A stretch of 64,000 nt of DNA from Candidatus Thiocaldithrix dubininis (GCA_029972135.1 CP124755.1:992001-1056000); one strand, 5' to 3'. Counted from the first letter of the stretch, positions 23,636 through 32,676 are shown. Notes: a model not told the origin generated them from the sequence alone. A program made the numbers and translations.

Positions 23636-24997
23636 ATGATTCCATTAATATTAGTGATTGATGATGATAAAACCCTTAACCGTTTAATGGTCGGTCAACT
23701 CAATAAAATGGGTTATGCAGCGATTGGCGTGTTTTCATGGGCGGAGGCTCAAACATACTTACAACAGCATACGCCGCATTTGATTTTATTGGATTGTCAG
23801 TTGCCGGATGCGCGGGGCAATCAAATCTTGAATCAGTTAATTCCAGATTACCCTGTTATAATTATAACAGGCTATGGCAGTGTTAAAGATGCCGTTACTG
23901 CCATGCGTTCGGGGGCAGCAGAATACTTATTAAAGCCAGTCAATATGGATGAATTAGAATTGGTGATACGGCGCACCTTAGATACACACACTATGAAAAA
24001 GGAGTTTATGTATCTGAAAGAGCAAGTGCAAAAGCGCAAATCGTTTATGGTGGGGCAAAGCGTAGCGCTGAAAGAAGTGGAAAAAATGATAGCGGCGGTT
24101 GCGCCAAGTTCAATGACTGTACTCATTCAAGGGGAAAGTGGGGTTGGTAAAGAATTAGTGGCGAGGGAAATTCATGAGCGTAGTCAAGTTGCCAGTCGCG
24201 GCTATGTCGCCCTTGATTGTTGCACTATGCAAGAAAGTTTGTTTGAGTCTGAATTATTTGGGCACGAAAAAGGCTCATTCACAGGCGCAGATCGACAGAA
24301 AAAAGGCTTAATTGAAAGCGCAGAAGGGGGTACATTATTTTTAGATGAAATCGGGGAAATAAGTCCGACTATTCAAGCCAAGTTATTGAGGGTATTGGAA
24401 ACAGGACGTTTTAGACGTGTGGGTGGCACACGCGATTTAACCGCTAATGTGAGAATTGTCGCGGCAACCAATCGTAATTTATTAGAAATGGCACATGAAG
24501 GCACATTCCGTGCTGATTTATTTTATCGTTTAAACGCGTTTACGATCTTCGTACCGCCTTTACGGGAACGTAAAGATGATATTGATGCCTTAATTGATCA
24601 TTTTATCAGTAACCATGATTTCTCGCGCCGGGTTAATAAACAACTCACTGAACAAGCTCGTAATAAATTAAGAGCTTATCCTTGGCCTGGCAATATTCGC
24701 GAATTAAAAAACGTGGTGGAGCGTGCCATTATTTTATCCGGTGATGCCGCACGTATTGCGCCAGAGCATATTACTTTACGCAATGAAGATGCCGCACCTT
24801 ATAGCCATCAAGCCGCGCGCAAAGGCTTACACCTTGATTTTGAGCAAGAACCCACATTAGAAGATTTAGAGCGGCGTTATTTAGGGGTGTTGCTGGAAAA
24901 GTTCGCAGGTCATCGCGGAAAAGTGGCGCGAACCCTCGGTATTAGTGAAAGAAATGTGTATCGTCTATTACGTAAGTATGAGTTTAGTGAGTTTTGA
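23636..24997 (+). CDS. Sigma54-dependent response regulator, NtrC family
   Basis: A 453-residue enhancer-binding protein. Receiver domain 1-120 with phosphoacceptor in LILLDCQLPD; AAA+ domain about 140-370 with Walker A GESGVGKELVAREI, the sigma54-contact loop as GSFTGA (Ser in place of the usual Ala), Walker B GGTLFLDEIGE; Fis-type helix-turn-helix at the end (GKVARTLGISERNVYRLL). Partner of the kinase five bases upstream. It probably binds the TGACA/TGTCA palindromes at 21611-21675 and activates the sigma54 promoter at 21508. Confidence 0.92.
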   Translation: MIPLILVIDDDKTLNRLMVGQLNKMGYAAIGVFSWAEAQTYLQQHTPHLILLDCQLPDARGNQILNQLIPDYPVIIITGYGSVKDAVTAMRSGAAEYLLKPVNMDELELVIRRTLDTHTMKKEFMYLKEQVQKRKSFMVGQSVALKEVEKMIAAVAPSSMTVLIQGESGVGKELVAREIHERSQVASRGYVALDCCTMQESLFESELFGHEKGSFTGADRQKKGLIESAEGGTLFLDEIGEISPTIQAKLLRVLETGRFRRVGGTRDLTANVRIVAATNRNLLEMAHEGTFRADLFYRLNAFTIFVPPLRERKDDIDALIDHFISNHDFSRRVNKQLTEQARNKLRAYPWPGNIRELKNVVERAIILSGDAARIAPEHITLRNEDAAPYSHQAARKGLHLDFEQEPTLEDLERRYLGVLLEKFAGHRGKVARTLGISERNVYRLLRKYEFSEF

Positions 24998-25049
24998 TTC
25001 TTGTTAAGATAGGGTGCTCAGATTTAACTTTGCAGAGGATTGCACCCCT

Positions 25050-25361
25050 ATGTTACAAGTCACAGCAGCGGCTGCTAAGCAAATTCGCACGGCAGCAGTA
25101 CAAGGTAATGCCATTGGTTTACCGCTTAGAATTGCTATTCAAACCAAACCGGATGGTAGTTTCCATTATTTAATGGGGTTTGATGAACAAAACAAAACGG
25201 GCGATCAAACAATTCAGGTGGAGGATGTCCTTGTTGTGGTTGATGCTGCCTCACAACCCTTGCTGCAAGGTATGACCTTGGATTTTGTGGAACTAGACGG
25301 TCAGTTGGAATTTATTTTTATCAATCCTAATGACCCTAATTATCAAGCACCTGCTGTCTAA
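25050..25361 (+). CDS. Cysteine-less IscA/HesB-fold protein
   Basis: A 103-residue protein of the A-type carrier fold: VTAAAAKQIRTAA, then LPLRIAIQTKPDGSFHYLMGFDE, VVVDAASQPLLQGMTLDFV, ending FIFINPNDPN where IscA has its CGCG cluster-ligand motif. No cysteine occurs anywhere, so it cannot hold a cluster like IscA. DsrR of sulfur-oxidising Allochromatium is a known Cys-less relative; homology to it is not proven here. AGAGGA is ten bases before the ATG; an upstream in-frame start (25014) has no ribosome site. It sits between two two-component systems, 3 bases before the NarX-like kinase. Confidence 0.7.
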   Translation: MLQVTAAAAKQIRTAAVQGNAIGLPLRIAIQTKPDGSFHYLMGFDEQNKTGDQTIQVEDVLVVVDAASQPLLQGMTLDFVELDGQLEFIFINPNDPNYQAPAV

Positions 25362-25364
25362 ATC

Positions 25365-27032
25365 ATGCCTAAATCACATCTAACACAAGCCGAACGCTTT
25401 GATTGGGCTGCTTTAGAAGAACGGCGCGTCATTGAGTTTCCTTGGTTGGCGCGTATTATTCTACTCATCTTGTTCATTGTGTTTATGGTTATTGGTGCAG
25501 TGTATTTCGGAGCGGTGAATACCGCTGTGCAACAACCTTGGGTATCACCTGCTGCAACCGCCTTGTGGTTAGTTGCGGGGTTTGGGGTGCTTGCCTTATT
25601 GTATTGGATGTGGCGTGAATTTGAGCGATTTGGACAGGAGCTATCCTATTGGGCGTTACGTTTGCGTAAAGGTGATTTAACAGTACGGATGCCGATTCGG
25701 GGTAAGACTTGCCCGTCACGCAAAATTCGTGAACAAATTAATGCTATCACCGACGACTATCAAGCCATGTCGCGGATGCAGCAACAACGTTTATCTAAAC
25801 AAGCCAAAGATATTAAACAAAAAAATCAACATTTAAGCGTATTGTATGATGTAGCGGCTTCGATCAACCGTGCCTCCAACCTAGAAGATTTATTAGAGCG
25901 CTTTTTGAATACCTTGCAACAAGTTGCAGATGCTGAAGCCGCGACGGTTCGCTTATTAGATAGCGACAATAATATGCGTTTAGTGGCTAGTATTGGTTTA
26001 GACAGGGGCTTATTAAATTGTGCTGAAAGTATGCCCGCCGATCAGTGTATGTGCTGGAAGTCTGCCCTAGATAATAAAATTACTTTGTGTACGAATAATG
26101 CCAAGTGTGGACAATTATTAGAAAATGTATTTTCAGCGGCTGCCGATAATATCGAAGTGCTGGCCATACCCTTGCAATATCGAGATAGGGTGTTAGGTGT
26201 TTATAATTTATTCTTAGAAAAATCCAAACAAACTAAGTTAGAAAACGAGGCTGAATTATTAATTAGTATTGGTCAGCATTTGGGTATGGCGATTGAAAAA
26301 GCCAGTGTTGATGAAGACGCACGCACGTTATCCATTATGGAAGAGCGTACGCGTATGGCGCACGAGTTGCATGATTCGCTGGCCCAAACCTTAGCGAGTT
26401 TGCGTTTTAAAGTGCGCTTATTTGATGATTCTTTAAATCGCGGTGAAGAAGCCACGATTTGGCAAGAGCTCGAAGGTTTGGAAAATACGATTGATGAAGC
26501 TTACGCCGAATTACGTAGCTTGATTACCCATTTTCGAGCGCCCTTGGATGGTAAAGGCATTATTCGGGTAGTAGAACGGTTGACTGAACGCTTCCGCCAA
26601 GAAACCAAAATGGAAGTGTTTTATTATCACAATTGGCATTTAAAAGATTTGCCCAGTGAAATTGAATTAGAAGCCATTCGGATTATACAAGAAGCCTTAG
26701 CGAATGTGCGTAAACATAGTCGCGCCAAAACCGTGCGTATTTTATTGTACAGTTCTGAGGAAGGTAAATGTTCCATTCTTGTGGAAGATGATGGCATTGG
26801 TTTACCCGTCAATTTACCTGAGCCTGATCCAAAAACCGGCGAACATATTGGCTTAACCGTCATGCGCGCTCGTGCTGATCGCGTTGGTGGGGATTTACAA
26901 TTTGAAAGTGAACCGGGTGAGGGCACATTAATTCAATTAAATTTTGAAGTGTCGCCCACTAAAAAATTATCCGATCTAGTCAAACGCACTAGTATTCATT
27001 CGACCACCAGTTTAGCAAGTGATACCCCATGA
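25365..27032 (+). CDS. NarX-like histidine kinase with GAF domain
   Basis: A 555-residue kinase. Two membrane helices (about 27-50 and 58-82) with almost no periplasmic loop, a HAMP-like linker to about 135, a GAF domain (about 155-310), HisKA_3 with the phosphorylated His in MAHELHDSLAQTLASLRF, and HATPase_c with DDGIGLP. The GAF holds a cysteine set CMCW, TLC and AKC within about 22 residues that could bind metal, an Fe-S cluster or sense redox. Unlike classical NarX it lacks a nitrate-sensing periplasmic domain. Its stop overlaps the NarL-like gene by four bases. Confidence 0.85.
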   Translation: MPKSHLTQAERFDWAALEERRVIEFPWLARIILLILFIVFMVIGAVYFGAVNTAVQQPWVSPAATALWLVAGFGVLALLYWMWREFERFGQELSYWALRLRKGDLTVRMPIRGKTCPSRKIREQINAITDDYQAMSRMQQQRLSKQAKDIKQKNQHLSVLYDVAASINRASNLEDLLERFLNTLQQVADAEAATVRLLDSDNNMRLVASIGLDRGLLNCAESMPADQCMCWKSALDNKITLCTNNAKCGQLLENVFSAAADNIEVLAIPLQYRDRVLGVYNLFLEKSKQTKLENEAELLISIGQHLGMAIEKASVDEDARTLSIMEERTRMAHELHDSLAQTLASLRFKVRLFDDSLNRGEEATIWQELEGLENTIDEAYAELRSLITHFRAPLDGKGIIRVVERLTERFRQETKMEVFYYHNWHLKDLPSEIELEAIRIIQEALANVRKHSRAKTVRILLYSSEEGKCSILVEDDGIGLPVNLPEPDPKTGEHIGLTVMRARADRVGGDLQFESEPGEGTLIQLNFEVSPTKKLSDLVKRTSIHSTTSLASDTP

Positions 27033-27697
27033 ACGAGAAAGTTTTATTAATTGACGACCACACTTTGTTTCGCGCGGGTTTGGAAGACTTATTAACCCGA
27101 CGCGGTATCCAAGTGGTAGCGGCAGTAGGCAATGGGGATGAGGGCTTAGCCGCAGTTAATCAGCTAAACCCCGATATTGCCTTGCTGGACATGCGTATGC
27201 CTAATATGGATGGTTTACAAGTGTTGCGCTTATTACGTAAACATGTGCCTAGTTTGCGCGTGGTCATGTTAACCACTAGTAGCAATGAAGCGGATTTAGT
27301 TGAAGCCTTACGTAGTGGTGCACGCGGTTATCTATTAAAAGACATGGAACCCGATGAATTAGTCGTGGCATTACGTGAGATTTTAGCGGGAAAAACTGTA
27401 GTCGCGCCTGAGCTTGCGCCAGTATTAGCGCGGGTGGTACAGGGCGGTGATAGCCGTAGTACCGAAGATAAAGCCACTAATCCGTTTATTGATTTAACGC
27501 CGCGTGAATATGAAATCCTAACGCTGTTAGCCGAAGGTCAGAGCAATAAGGTGATTGCACGTAATTTGGGGATTTCCGATGGCACGGTCAAACTGCATGT
27601 TAAAGCCATTTTGCGTAAACTGAATGTGAGTTCGCGCATTACTGCCGCCGTAATGGCCGTTGAGCATGGCATTCGTGCTGAAAGTCATAATGATTAA
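27029..27697 (+). CDS. NarL-family response regulator
   Basis: A 222-residue regulator: receiver domain with DDHTLFRAGL start, phosphoacceptor in IALLDMRMPN (about Asp54) and the conserved Lys in YLLKDME; C-terminal LuxR-type helix-turn-helix (LTPREYEILTLLAEGQSNKVIARNLG...). The four-base overlap with the NarX-like kinase marks them as a pair. Target promoters are not identifiable here. Confidence 0.92.
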   Translation: MNEKVLLIDDHTLFRAGLEDLLTRRGIQVVAAVGNGDEGLAAVNQLNPDIALLDMRMPNMDGLQVLRLLRKHVPSLRVVMLTTSSNEADLVEALRSGARGYLLKDMEPDELVVALREILAGKTVVAPELAPVLARVVQGGDSRSTEDKATNPFIDLTPREYEILTLLAEGQSNKVIARNLGISDGTVKLHVKAILRKLNVSSRITAAVMAVEHGIRAESHND

Positions 27698-27711
27698 TAA
27701 GGAGTTGCAAG

Positions 27712-28179
27712 GTGGCTAAAACCTTTGCCGAAATGGTCGCGGGTGTATTGCCCGAAATTAAGGAAATTTTGCCTTGGGATTTAGCCGAGCAGCTTGCCAA
27801 ACAGCCTGATTTACTGGTGGTGGATATTCGCGAACCGGCTGAATACGCGTTTGGCGCTATTGCGAATTCGCTCAATGTGCCGCGTGGTATTTTAGAAACG
27901 GCGTGTGACTGGGGATATGATACCACTGTCCCACGTTTGGCTAATGCCCGAGAACAAACGGTGGTATTGGTATGTCGTTCGGGCAATAGAACCGCGATGG
28001 CAGCATATACCTTACAATTAATGGGCTATCAGCAGGTCTACTCGTTGAAAACCGGCATTCGGGGCTGGAATGACTATGAGCAACCCTTAATAAATGCATT
28101 GGGTGAAGAGGTGGATATTGATGAGTTGGATGTATTCTTGAATCCACCTATAAAATCTGAACAAAAAAAGCCAAATTAG
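27712..28179 (+). CDS. Rhodanese-domain sulfurtransferase
   Basis: A 155-residue single-domain rhodanese. The active-site loop is CRSGNRT (about residues 94-100), preceded by VDIREPAEYAFGAIANSLNVPRG and followed by LKTGIRGW. No signal peptide, so cytoplasmic. It may carry persulfide sulfur, fitting a sulfur-oxidiser and the IscA-like gene in the same operon. It starts 14 bases after the NarL-like gene with GGAG close before a GTG start codon. Confidence 0.85.
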   Translation: MAKTFAEMVAGVLPEIKEILPWDLAEQLAKQPDLLVVDIREPAEYAFGAIANSLNVPRGILETACDWGYDTTVPRLANAREQTVVLVCRSGNRTAMAAYTLQLMGYQQVYSLKTGIRGWNDYEQPLINALGEEVDIDELDVFLNPPIKSEQKKPN

Positions 28180-28215
28180 TTTTATTCAGAACTGCAACAA
28201 TTGTGGCTTTTTTGC
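28164..28215 (+). terminator. Terminator at the end of the regulatory operon
   Basis: Inverted repeat aaaaaagcca (28164-28173) and tggctttttt (28204-28213), 10 of 10 pairing around a 30-base loop that includes the rhodanese stop codon. The T-run fits a rho-independent terminator, although the loop is long. Confidence 0.5.
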
Positions 28216-28301
28216 TACAATTTCGTAAGTTGGTGAACCTAAACCAACCGATACTAGACAAAGGCAATAATTCAGATCACGGTCTCTTGGGAGTTGCAGT
28301 A

Positions 28302-28625
28302 ATGGGGCTATACATTAATAAATTCATGGCATTTGCTTTAATGGCAGTGAGTGCCGCATGTGCAAGCACAGACGAAGTTGTATTAAAAGCACCGGGTGCG
28401 GTGCCTACTAAAGCAGCGGTTATGGTAGTGACCCCGCAAGTGAGTCAGACTAAACCTGTATTAAAAGTACAAACTGCGGTGGTGACAACACCTGCTAAGG
28501 TTGCAGATGCTGAAGAGTTAGAAGATGAAACGGCGGCGGTCAATGCTATGCCAACGGATGCCGCAGGCGATGCACATAGTTGTAATAGCTTTTGTGGTTT
28601 ACCGTCTAAATACCGTCCTAAGTAA
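28302..28625 (+). CDS. Small exported protein of unknown function
   Basis: A 107-residue protein. Residues 1-21 are a signal peptide (FMAFALMAVSAACAS); the Cys there could be a weak lipobox, though the -3 residue is Ser rather than Leu. The mature part is rich in Val, Lys, Ala and Thr, with an acidic stretch (AEELEDETAAV) and two Cys near the end (CNSFCGLP). The start is placed at 28302 because GGGAG lies eight bases before it; the frame is open upstream to 28203 but lacks a ribosome site. A terminator follows immediately. Family not recognised. Confidence 0.5.
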   Translation: MGLYINKFMAFALMAVSAACASTDEVVLKAPGAVPTKAAVMVVTPQVSQTKPVLKVQTAVVTTPAKVADAEELEDETAAVNAMPTDAAGDAHSCNSFCGLPSKYRPK

Positions 28626-28630
28626 TAATA

Positions 28631-28653
28631 AACTCGGCTCTGCCGAGTTTTTC
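28631..28653 (+). terminator. Rho-independent terminator
   Basis: Stem aactcggc/gccgagtt (28631-28638, 28642-28649) with a 3-base loop, followed by a T-run. Confidence 0.85.
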
Positions 28654-28795
28654 GTATTGGCTAAATCAATTCCCCTATAGACGATTCTTGTGGTTTGCTG
28701 CAAACTTATTGGTAATCTCAGTTTGAGATTGTTAGTCGATTAAAAAATAATTAACCAATTGTTTTGTATAACAATATAAAAATGGGGAACATGGT

Positions 28796-29443
28796 ATGTC
28801 TATTAAATCTAGCCCAATTCTTGTTGCTGGATTAATTACAACACTTTTAGCAGGCTGCGGACCAAATGGTGAGATGACACGCACTGAACAAGGCGCATTA
28901 ATTGGCGGCGTTGCGGGGGCTGTTTTAGGCAAAAGCACTGGCAATCATCACGATAAGCGCGTACTGACGGGGGCAGTCTTAGGCGGCTTAGTCGGTGCAG
29001 GTATTGGCAATTATATGGATCAGCAAGAAGCAGCACTGCGCCAAAGCTTGCAAAATAGCGGTGTGAATATTGAACGCCGTAATGACAATATTGTGATTAC
29101 CATGCCAGATGCGATTAGCTTCGCTACAGGTCAGGCGTATATTCAACCTCAATTCTATGCCACGCTGAATAACTTAGCGTATACCTTGAATCAATACCCT
29201 GAAACCCGTATTCAAATCGAAGGGCATACTGACAATGTAGGCACTGACAGTGATAACTTACGCTTATCACAACAGCGGGCGGAGAGTGTGCGTAATTATT
29301 TAGCCAGCAATGGCATTATGGCCGCTCGTATGCAAGCCATTGGTTATGGCGAATCGCGCCCTATTGCGGATAACAACAGCGATTATGGACGGGCGCAAAA
29401 TCGTCGAGTTGAGATTACACTTATGCCCACTCAGCAATATTAA
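28796..29443 (+). CDS. OmpA-family lipoprotein with glycine zipper
   Basis: A 215-residue outer-membrane lipoprotein. Signal peptide with lipobox LLAGC (Cys21). Residues about 35-80 are Gly/Ala-rich zipper (LIGGVAGAVLG, then AVLGGLVGAGIGNYMD). Residues about 100-212 are an OmpA C-like peptidoglycan-binding domain with ATGQAYIQP, IEGHTDNVGTD and the LSQQRAESVRNYL helix, ending AQNRRVEITLMP. The architecture matches YiaD/PA1119-type proteins that tether the outer membrane to peptidoglycan. Monocistronic. Confidence 0.88.
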   Translation: MSIKSSPILVAGLITTLLAGCGPNGEMTRTEQGALIGGVAGAVLGKSTGNHHDKRVLTGAVLGGLVGAGIGNYMDQQEAALRQSLQNSGVNIERRNDNIVITMPDAISFATGQAYIQPQFYATLNNLAYTLNQYPETRIQIEGHTDNVGTDSDNLRLSQQRAESVRNYLASNGIMAARMQAIGYGESRPIADNNSDYGRAQNRRVEITLMPTQQY

Positions 29444-29467
29444 CCCAAGCTTTATTTAGCCTATAAT

Positions 29468-29497
29468 AGCAGAAGGTCGAGACTGATCTTCTGCTAT
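29468..29497 (+). terminator. Hairpin between the OmpA-like and phosphatidyltransferase genes
   Basis: Perfect 9-base arms tagcagaag (29468-29476) and cttctgcta (29489-29497) around 12 bases, with an AT-rich but not T-rich flank. Possible terminator. Confidence 0.45.
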
Positions 29498-29517
29498 AAA
29501 ATAAATAGGTTAGCCCG

Positions 29518-30078
29518 GTGATAGAGCAAATTCCTAATCTAATTACCATTGTGCGTATTTTAGCCATTGCCCCGATTTGTTGGTTATTATGGCAACACGA
29601 TTATCAAAATGCGTTTGTTTTATTATTAATTGCAGGGCTATCTGATGCATTAGACGGTTACTTGGCAAGGCGCTATGGTTGGTTTACGCGTTTAGGCGCA
29701 TTTTTAGACCCGATTGCCGATAAATTATTTGTAGCCTGTGTTTATATTGTATTCGGTTTACAAGGGTATTTGCCTTGGTGGTTAGTCAGTTTAGTGTTAG
29801 GACGTGATGTCATTATTAGCGGGGGCGCATTAGCCTTTCGTTGGGCAACGGGGCATTTGGAAATGCAACCGCTGAGGATTAGTAAGCTCAATACGGTCTT
29901 ACAAATTATCTTATTAGCCTTGACCTTAGTGAATATCGCTTTATATTCAATACCCACTTGGTTACAAGTCAGTGTACAAGGGGCAGTGGCTATTTCTACC
30001 TTAAGCAGTGGTCTAGCTTACATGGTCTTATGGACTCTCAATGCAATGAAGGAATCACATGCACTCAAACAACCTTGA
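29518..30078 (+). CDS. CDP-alcohol phosphatidyltransferase (PgsA-like)
   Basis: A 186-residue inner-membrane enzyme with about five hydrophobic helices. The family signature DG-x2-AR-x8-G-x3-D-x3-D is present in SDALDGYLARRY...FLDPIADK (about residues 42-66). Size and NLITIVRILAIAP at the N terminus fit CDP-diacylglycerol:glycerol-3-phosphate phosphatidyltransferase, but a cardiolipin-synthase-like or other substrate is possible. The start codon is GTG. The next gene overlaps its end by 20 bases. Confidence 0.85.
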   Translation: MIEQIPNLITIVRILAIAPICWLLWQHDYQNAFVLLLIAGLSDALDGYLARRYGWFTRLGAFLDPIADKLFVACVYIVFGLQGYLPWWLVSLVLGRDVIISGGALAFRWATGHLEMQPLRISKLNTVLQIILLALTLVNIALYSIPTWLQVSVQGAVAISTLSSGLAYMVLWTLNAMKESHALKQP

Positions 30079-31186
30079 TACTCGGTCAAAAGAAAAGCAA
30101 TTTTGGCTGATTAGCAGCGTTATTTTTTTAACGTTGTTGTATTTATTAGCGCCAATTTTGACACCTTTCTTAATTGCTGGTTTTTTGGCTTATTTGGGTG
30201 ATCCGTTAGTTGACCGATTAGAAACATGGAAGTTATCGCGTACCATGTCCGTCTTAGTCGTATTTGTAACGATTATGCTGGGGCTATTACTATTTTTCTT
30301 GTTGCTTATTCCCATTTTAGAAAGCCAATTTAAAAAGTTAGTTACCATGTTGCCTAATTATTTAGATTGGTTAAGCAATAGTGTTGCACCTTATTTAAGC
30401 GAGCGTTTTGGTGTAGATCCGTCCGTCTTAGAAGTGGATCGTCTCAAAAACGTTATTAGCTCACACTGGCGTGAAACGGGCGGGGTAATTCGTAATGCTG
30501 TGCAAACCATTTCTAAATCGGGCGTGATGATTTTTGAATGGGTTGCCAATTTATTATTAGTGCCGATTATTGCGTTTTATTTATTGCGGGATTGGGATCA
30601 TATTGTGGCGTACGTTGATGATTTATTGCCACGTTCGATCCAACCTACTTGTGCGCAAATTGCATCAGAAGCGGATGGCGTATTAGGGGCATTTCTACGC
30701 GGTCAATTAACGGTTATGTTGGCGTTAAGTGTGCTTTATGCCGCAGGTTTATCCATTGTTGGCGTTGATTTTGCCTTACTGATCGGTTTGATTGCAGGCT
30801 TAGTCAGTTTTGTACCGTATTTAGGGTTAATTGTCGGTGTTATTATTGCCACAATTGCAGTGCTCTTCCAAAGCCATGATTTCACGCAAGTTTTATGGGT
30901 GTTGGGTGTGTTTGGTTTAGTGCAGGTGATCGAAGGCACGATTCTAACCCCGCTTTTAGTTGGTGATAAAATTGGCTTACATCCGGTAACTGTTATTTTT
31001 GCGGTAATGGCGGGCGGGCAATTATTCGGCTTTTTTGGTATTTTAGTAGCGCTACCGGTCGCGGCGGTTTTAGCGGTTATTATGCGACACATACGCGCCA
31101 GCTATAAACAAAGTCAAATTTACGATATTAGTTATACACCATCACCGGAGCGCGAAATTATTCTGACATCAAAGGATAAAGCATGA
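30059..31186 (+). CDS. PerM/AI-2E-transporter family membrane protein
   Basis: A 375-residue integral membrane protein. A hydrophobic hairpin at the N terminus (about 15-45), another helix (about 62-88), a hydrophilic amphipathic domain (90-150), then a cluster of helices including AVLYAAGLSIVG-like segments and PLLVGDKIGLHPVTVIFAV, the typical signature of this family. Members export small molecules or act as permeases; the substrate is not known. It lies directly upstream of hda (four-base overlap), a common gammaproteobacterial arrangement. Confidence 0.85.
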   Translation: MHSNNLDTRSKEKQFWLISSVIFLTLLYLLAPILTPFLIAGFLAYLGDPLVDRLETWKLSRTMSVLVVFVTIMLGLLLFFLLLIPILESQFKKLVTMLPNYLDWLSNSVAPYLSERFGVDPSVLEVDRLKNVISSHWRETGGVIRNAVQTISKSGVMIFEWVANLLLVPIIAFYLLRDWDHIVAYVDDLLPRSIQPTCAQIASEADGVLGAFLRGQLTVMLALSVLYAAGLSIVGVDFALLIGLIAGLVSFVPYLGLIVGVIIATIAVLFQSHDFTQVLWVLGVFGLVQVIEGTILTPLLVGDKIGLHPVTVIFAVMAGGQLFGFFGILVALPVAAVLAVIMRHIRASYKQSQIYDISYTPSPEREIILTSKDKA

Positions 31187-31878
31187 GTCAACAATTGACT
31201 CTCAATGTTGGGCGACGCGATGGTTTTCGGTTTAGTTCATTTTTTGTGACGCCTGACAATGCGGAATTACTAGGGATTTTAAAAAACGGGTTTGAAGCAC
31301 ATTTTCCGCAAATTTTTCTATGGGGCGATGCACAAGTTGGTAAATCACATTTATTGCAAGCGTATTGCCATCACTATTATCAGCGCGGCTTAATGGCCGC
31401 TTATTTGCCACTGAGTACTTGCGCGCAATATGGCACACGCATGTTAGTGGGCTTGGAAGCCAAGCAACTGGTGGTTATTGATGATTTAGACAGCATTATT
31501 GGTAAGCGTGACTGGGAAGAAGCCTTAATGCATGTGATTAATACCAGTCGGGCGAATCAGCAACCCTTAATGTTGGCAGCACGCACCAATCCGCGTGAGA
31601 TGCCTTGTGTATTAGCCGACTTTGCTTCGCGTTTATTGTGGGGCCCAGTTCACCGGGTACACAGTTTAGATGAAGCTCAACGTATTCAGGCGATGCGCTG
31701 GCGGGCGCACCAACGTGGTTTTGATTTACCCGATCAGGCTGTGAATTACATCATTAAGCATTATTCACATGACATGGGTACGCTGATGATGTTATTGGAT
31801 AGGCTGGATATGGAAAGTCTTAGTAAAGGTCGTAAGGTAACGCGTGATTTAGTGCGGGATGCTTTGCGTACTTTGTGA
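31183..31878 (+). CDS. hda: DnaA regulatory inactivator Hda
   Basis: A 231-residue DnaA-like AAA+ protein which, with the beta clamp, promotes hydrolysis of DnaA-bound ATP. The N-terminal QLTLNVG resembles the clamp-binding motif; Walker A is WGDAQVGKSHLLQA (about residues 46-59), Walker B LVVIDDLDSI; the sensor region includes ASRLLWGP. There is no DNA-binding domain IV, as expected for Hda. Start overlaps the end of the permease gene (ATGA). Confidence 0.92.
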   Translation: MSQQLTLNVGRRDGFRFSSFFVTPDNAELLGILKNGFEAHFPQIFLWGDAQVGKSHLLQAYCHHYYQRGLMAAYLPLSTCAQYGTRMLVGLEAKQLVVIDDLDSIIGKRDWEEALMHVINTSRANQQPLMLAARTNPREMPCVLADFASRLLWGPVHRVHSLDEAQRIQAMRWRAHQRGFDLPDQAVNYIIKHYSHDMGTLMMLLDRLDMESLSKGRKVTRDLVRDALRTL

Positions 31879-31919
31879 TAGTAATAAACGACTCGAAATA
31901 AATAACGAAGGAGAATGAG

Positions 31920-32666
31920 ATGGATTTAAAAGCACTATTGGATCAGTTGGTTCAGTCTGGTAAAGAAATGGCGGATAAAGGCATTCAGTCTGGTAAAGAT
32001 ATGGCTGAAAAAGGTAAAGCTGCCGCTGAAGAAACGTTAGACATTCCAAAAGACGACGCTGGTCGTGCTTCAATGGCTTCACAAGTGGGCACGGGTGCAG
32101 CCGTCGCGGGTGTATTGGCATTATTATTAGGCACAAATGCGGGGCGTCGTGTGGGTGGCGCTACGCTGAAATTAGGTAGTTTAGCCGCATTAGGTGGGTT
32201 AGCTTACCAAATGTACCGTCAATGGGAAGGGCAAGTGCCTGCTGATCAAGCACCACCTAGCCCACAAAGCCCTAGCGCCCCGCCTTCTGCTTTAAGTGCA
32301 CCGGAAGAACCACAAGCTAGCCCAGAAGTTTTATTGAAAGCAATGGTGGCGGCGGCAAAAGCTGATGGGCATATTGATGCCAAAGAATTGGAAACCATTC
32401 GCCAGCAATTAGCTAATGCTAACTTAAGTGGTAACTTAAATGACTTGTTAATGAACGAGTTAGTGCGTCCTGTGAGTGCGAAAGAGGTAGCTGATTTAGC
32501 CAACGGCAATAAAGCAGTGGGTTCTGAAATCTATGTCGCTTCTTTATTGTTCTTAAATGAAGATAGTGAAACTGAAAAAGCTTACTTAAAAGACTTACAA
32601 ACTGCCTTAGGTTTACCAGATGAAGTAGTGGCTGGTTTAAAAGCGACTATCGCGTCAGCGGTATAA
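31920..32666 (+). CDS. DUF533/YebE-like protein with TerB-like domain
   Basis: A 248-residue protein. The N-terminal part has repeated amphipathic SGKDMAEKGKAA-type segments (about 13-40), then a Gly/Ala hydrophobic patch (about 60-100; GVLALLLGTNAGRRVGG), a Pro/Ser linker, and a helical TerB-like domain (about 138-248) with AAAKADGHIDAKELETIRQQL. This layout is that of the DUF533 family, whose function is unknown. AAGGAG lies seven bases before the ATG. A strong terminator follows. Confidence 0.8.
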   Translation: MDLKALLDQLVQSGKEMADKGIQSGKDMAEKGKAAAEETLDIPKDDAGRASMASQVGTGAAVAGVLALLLGTNAGRRVGGATLKLGSLAALGGLAYQMYRQWEGQVPADQAPPSPQSPSAPPSALSAPEEPQASPEVLLKAMVAAAKADGHIDAKELETIRQQLANANLSGNLNDLLMNELVRPVSAKEVADLANGNKAVGSEIYVASLLFLNEDSETEKAYLKDLQTALGLPDEVVAGLKATIASAV

Positions 32667-32676
32667 CATGCAGCCT

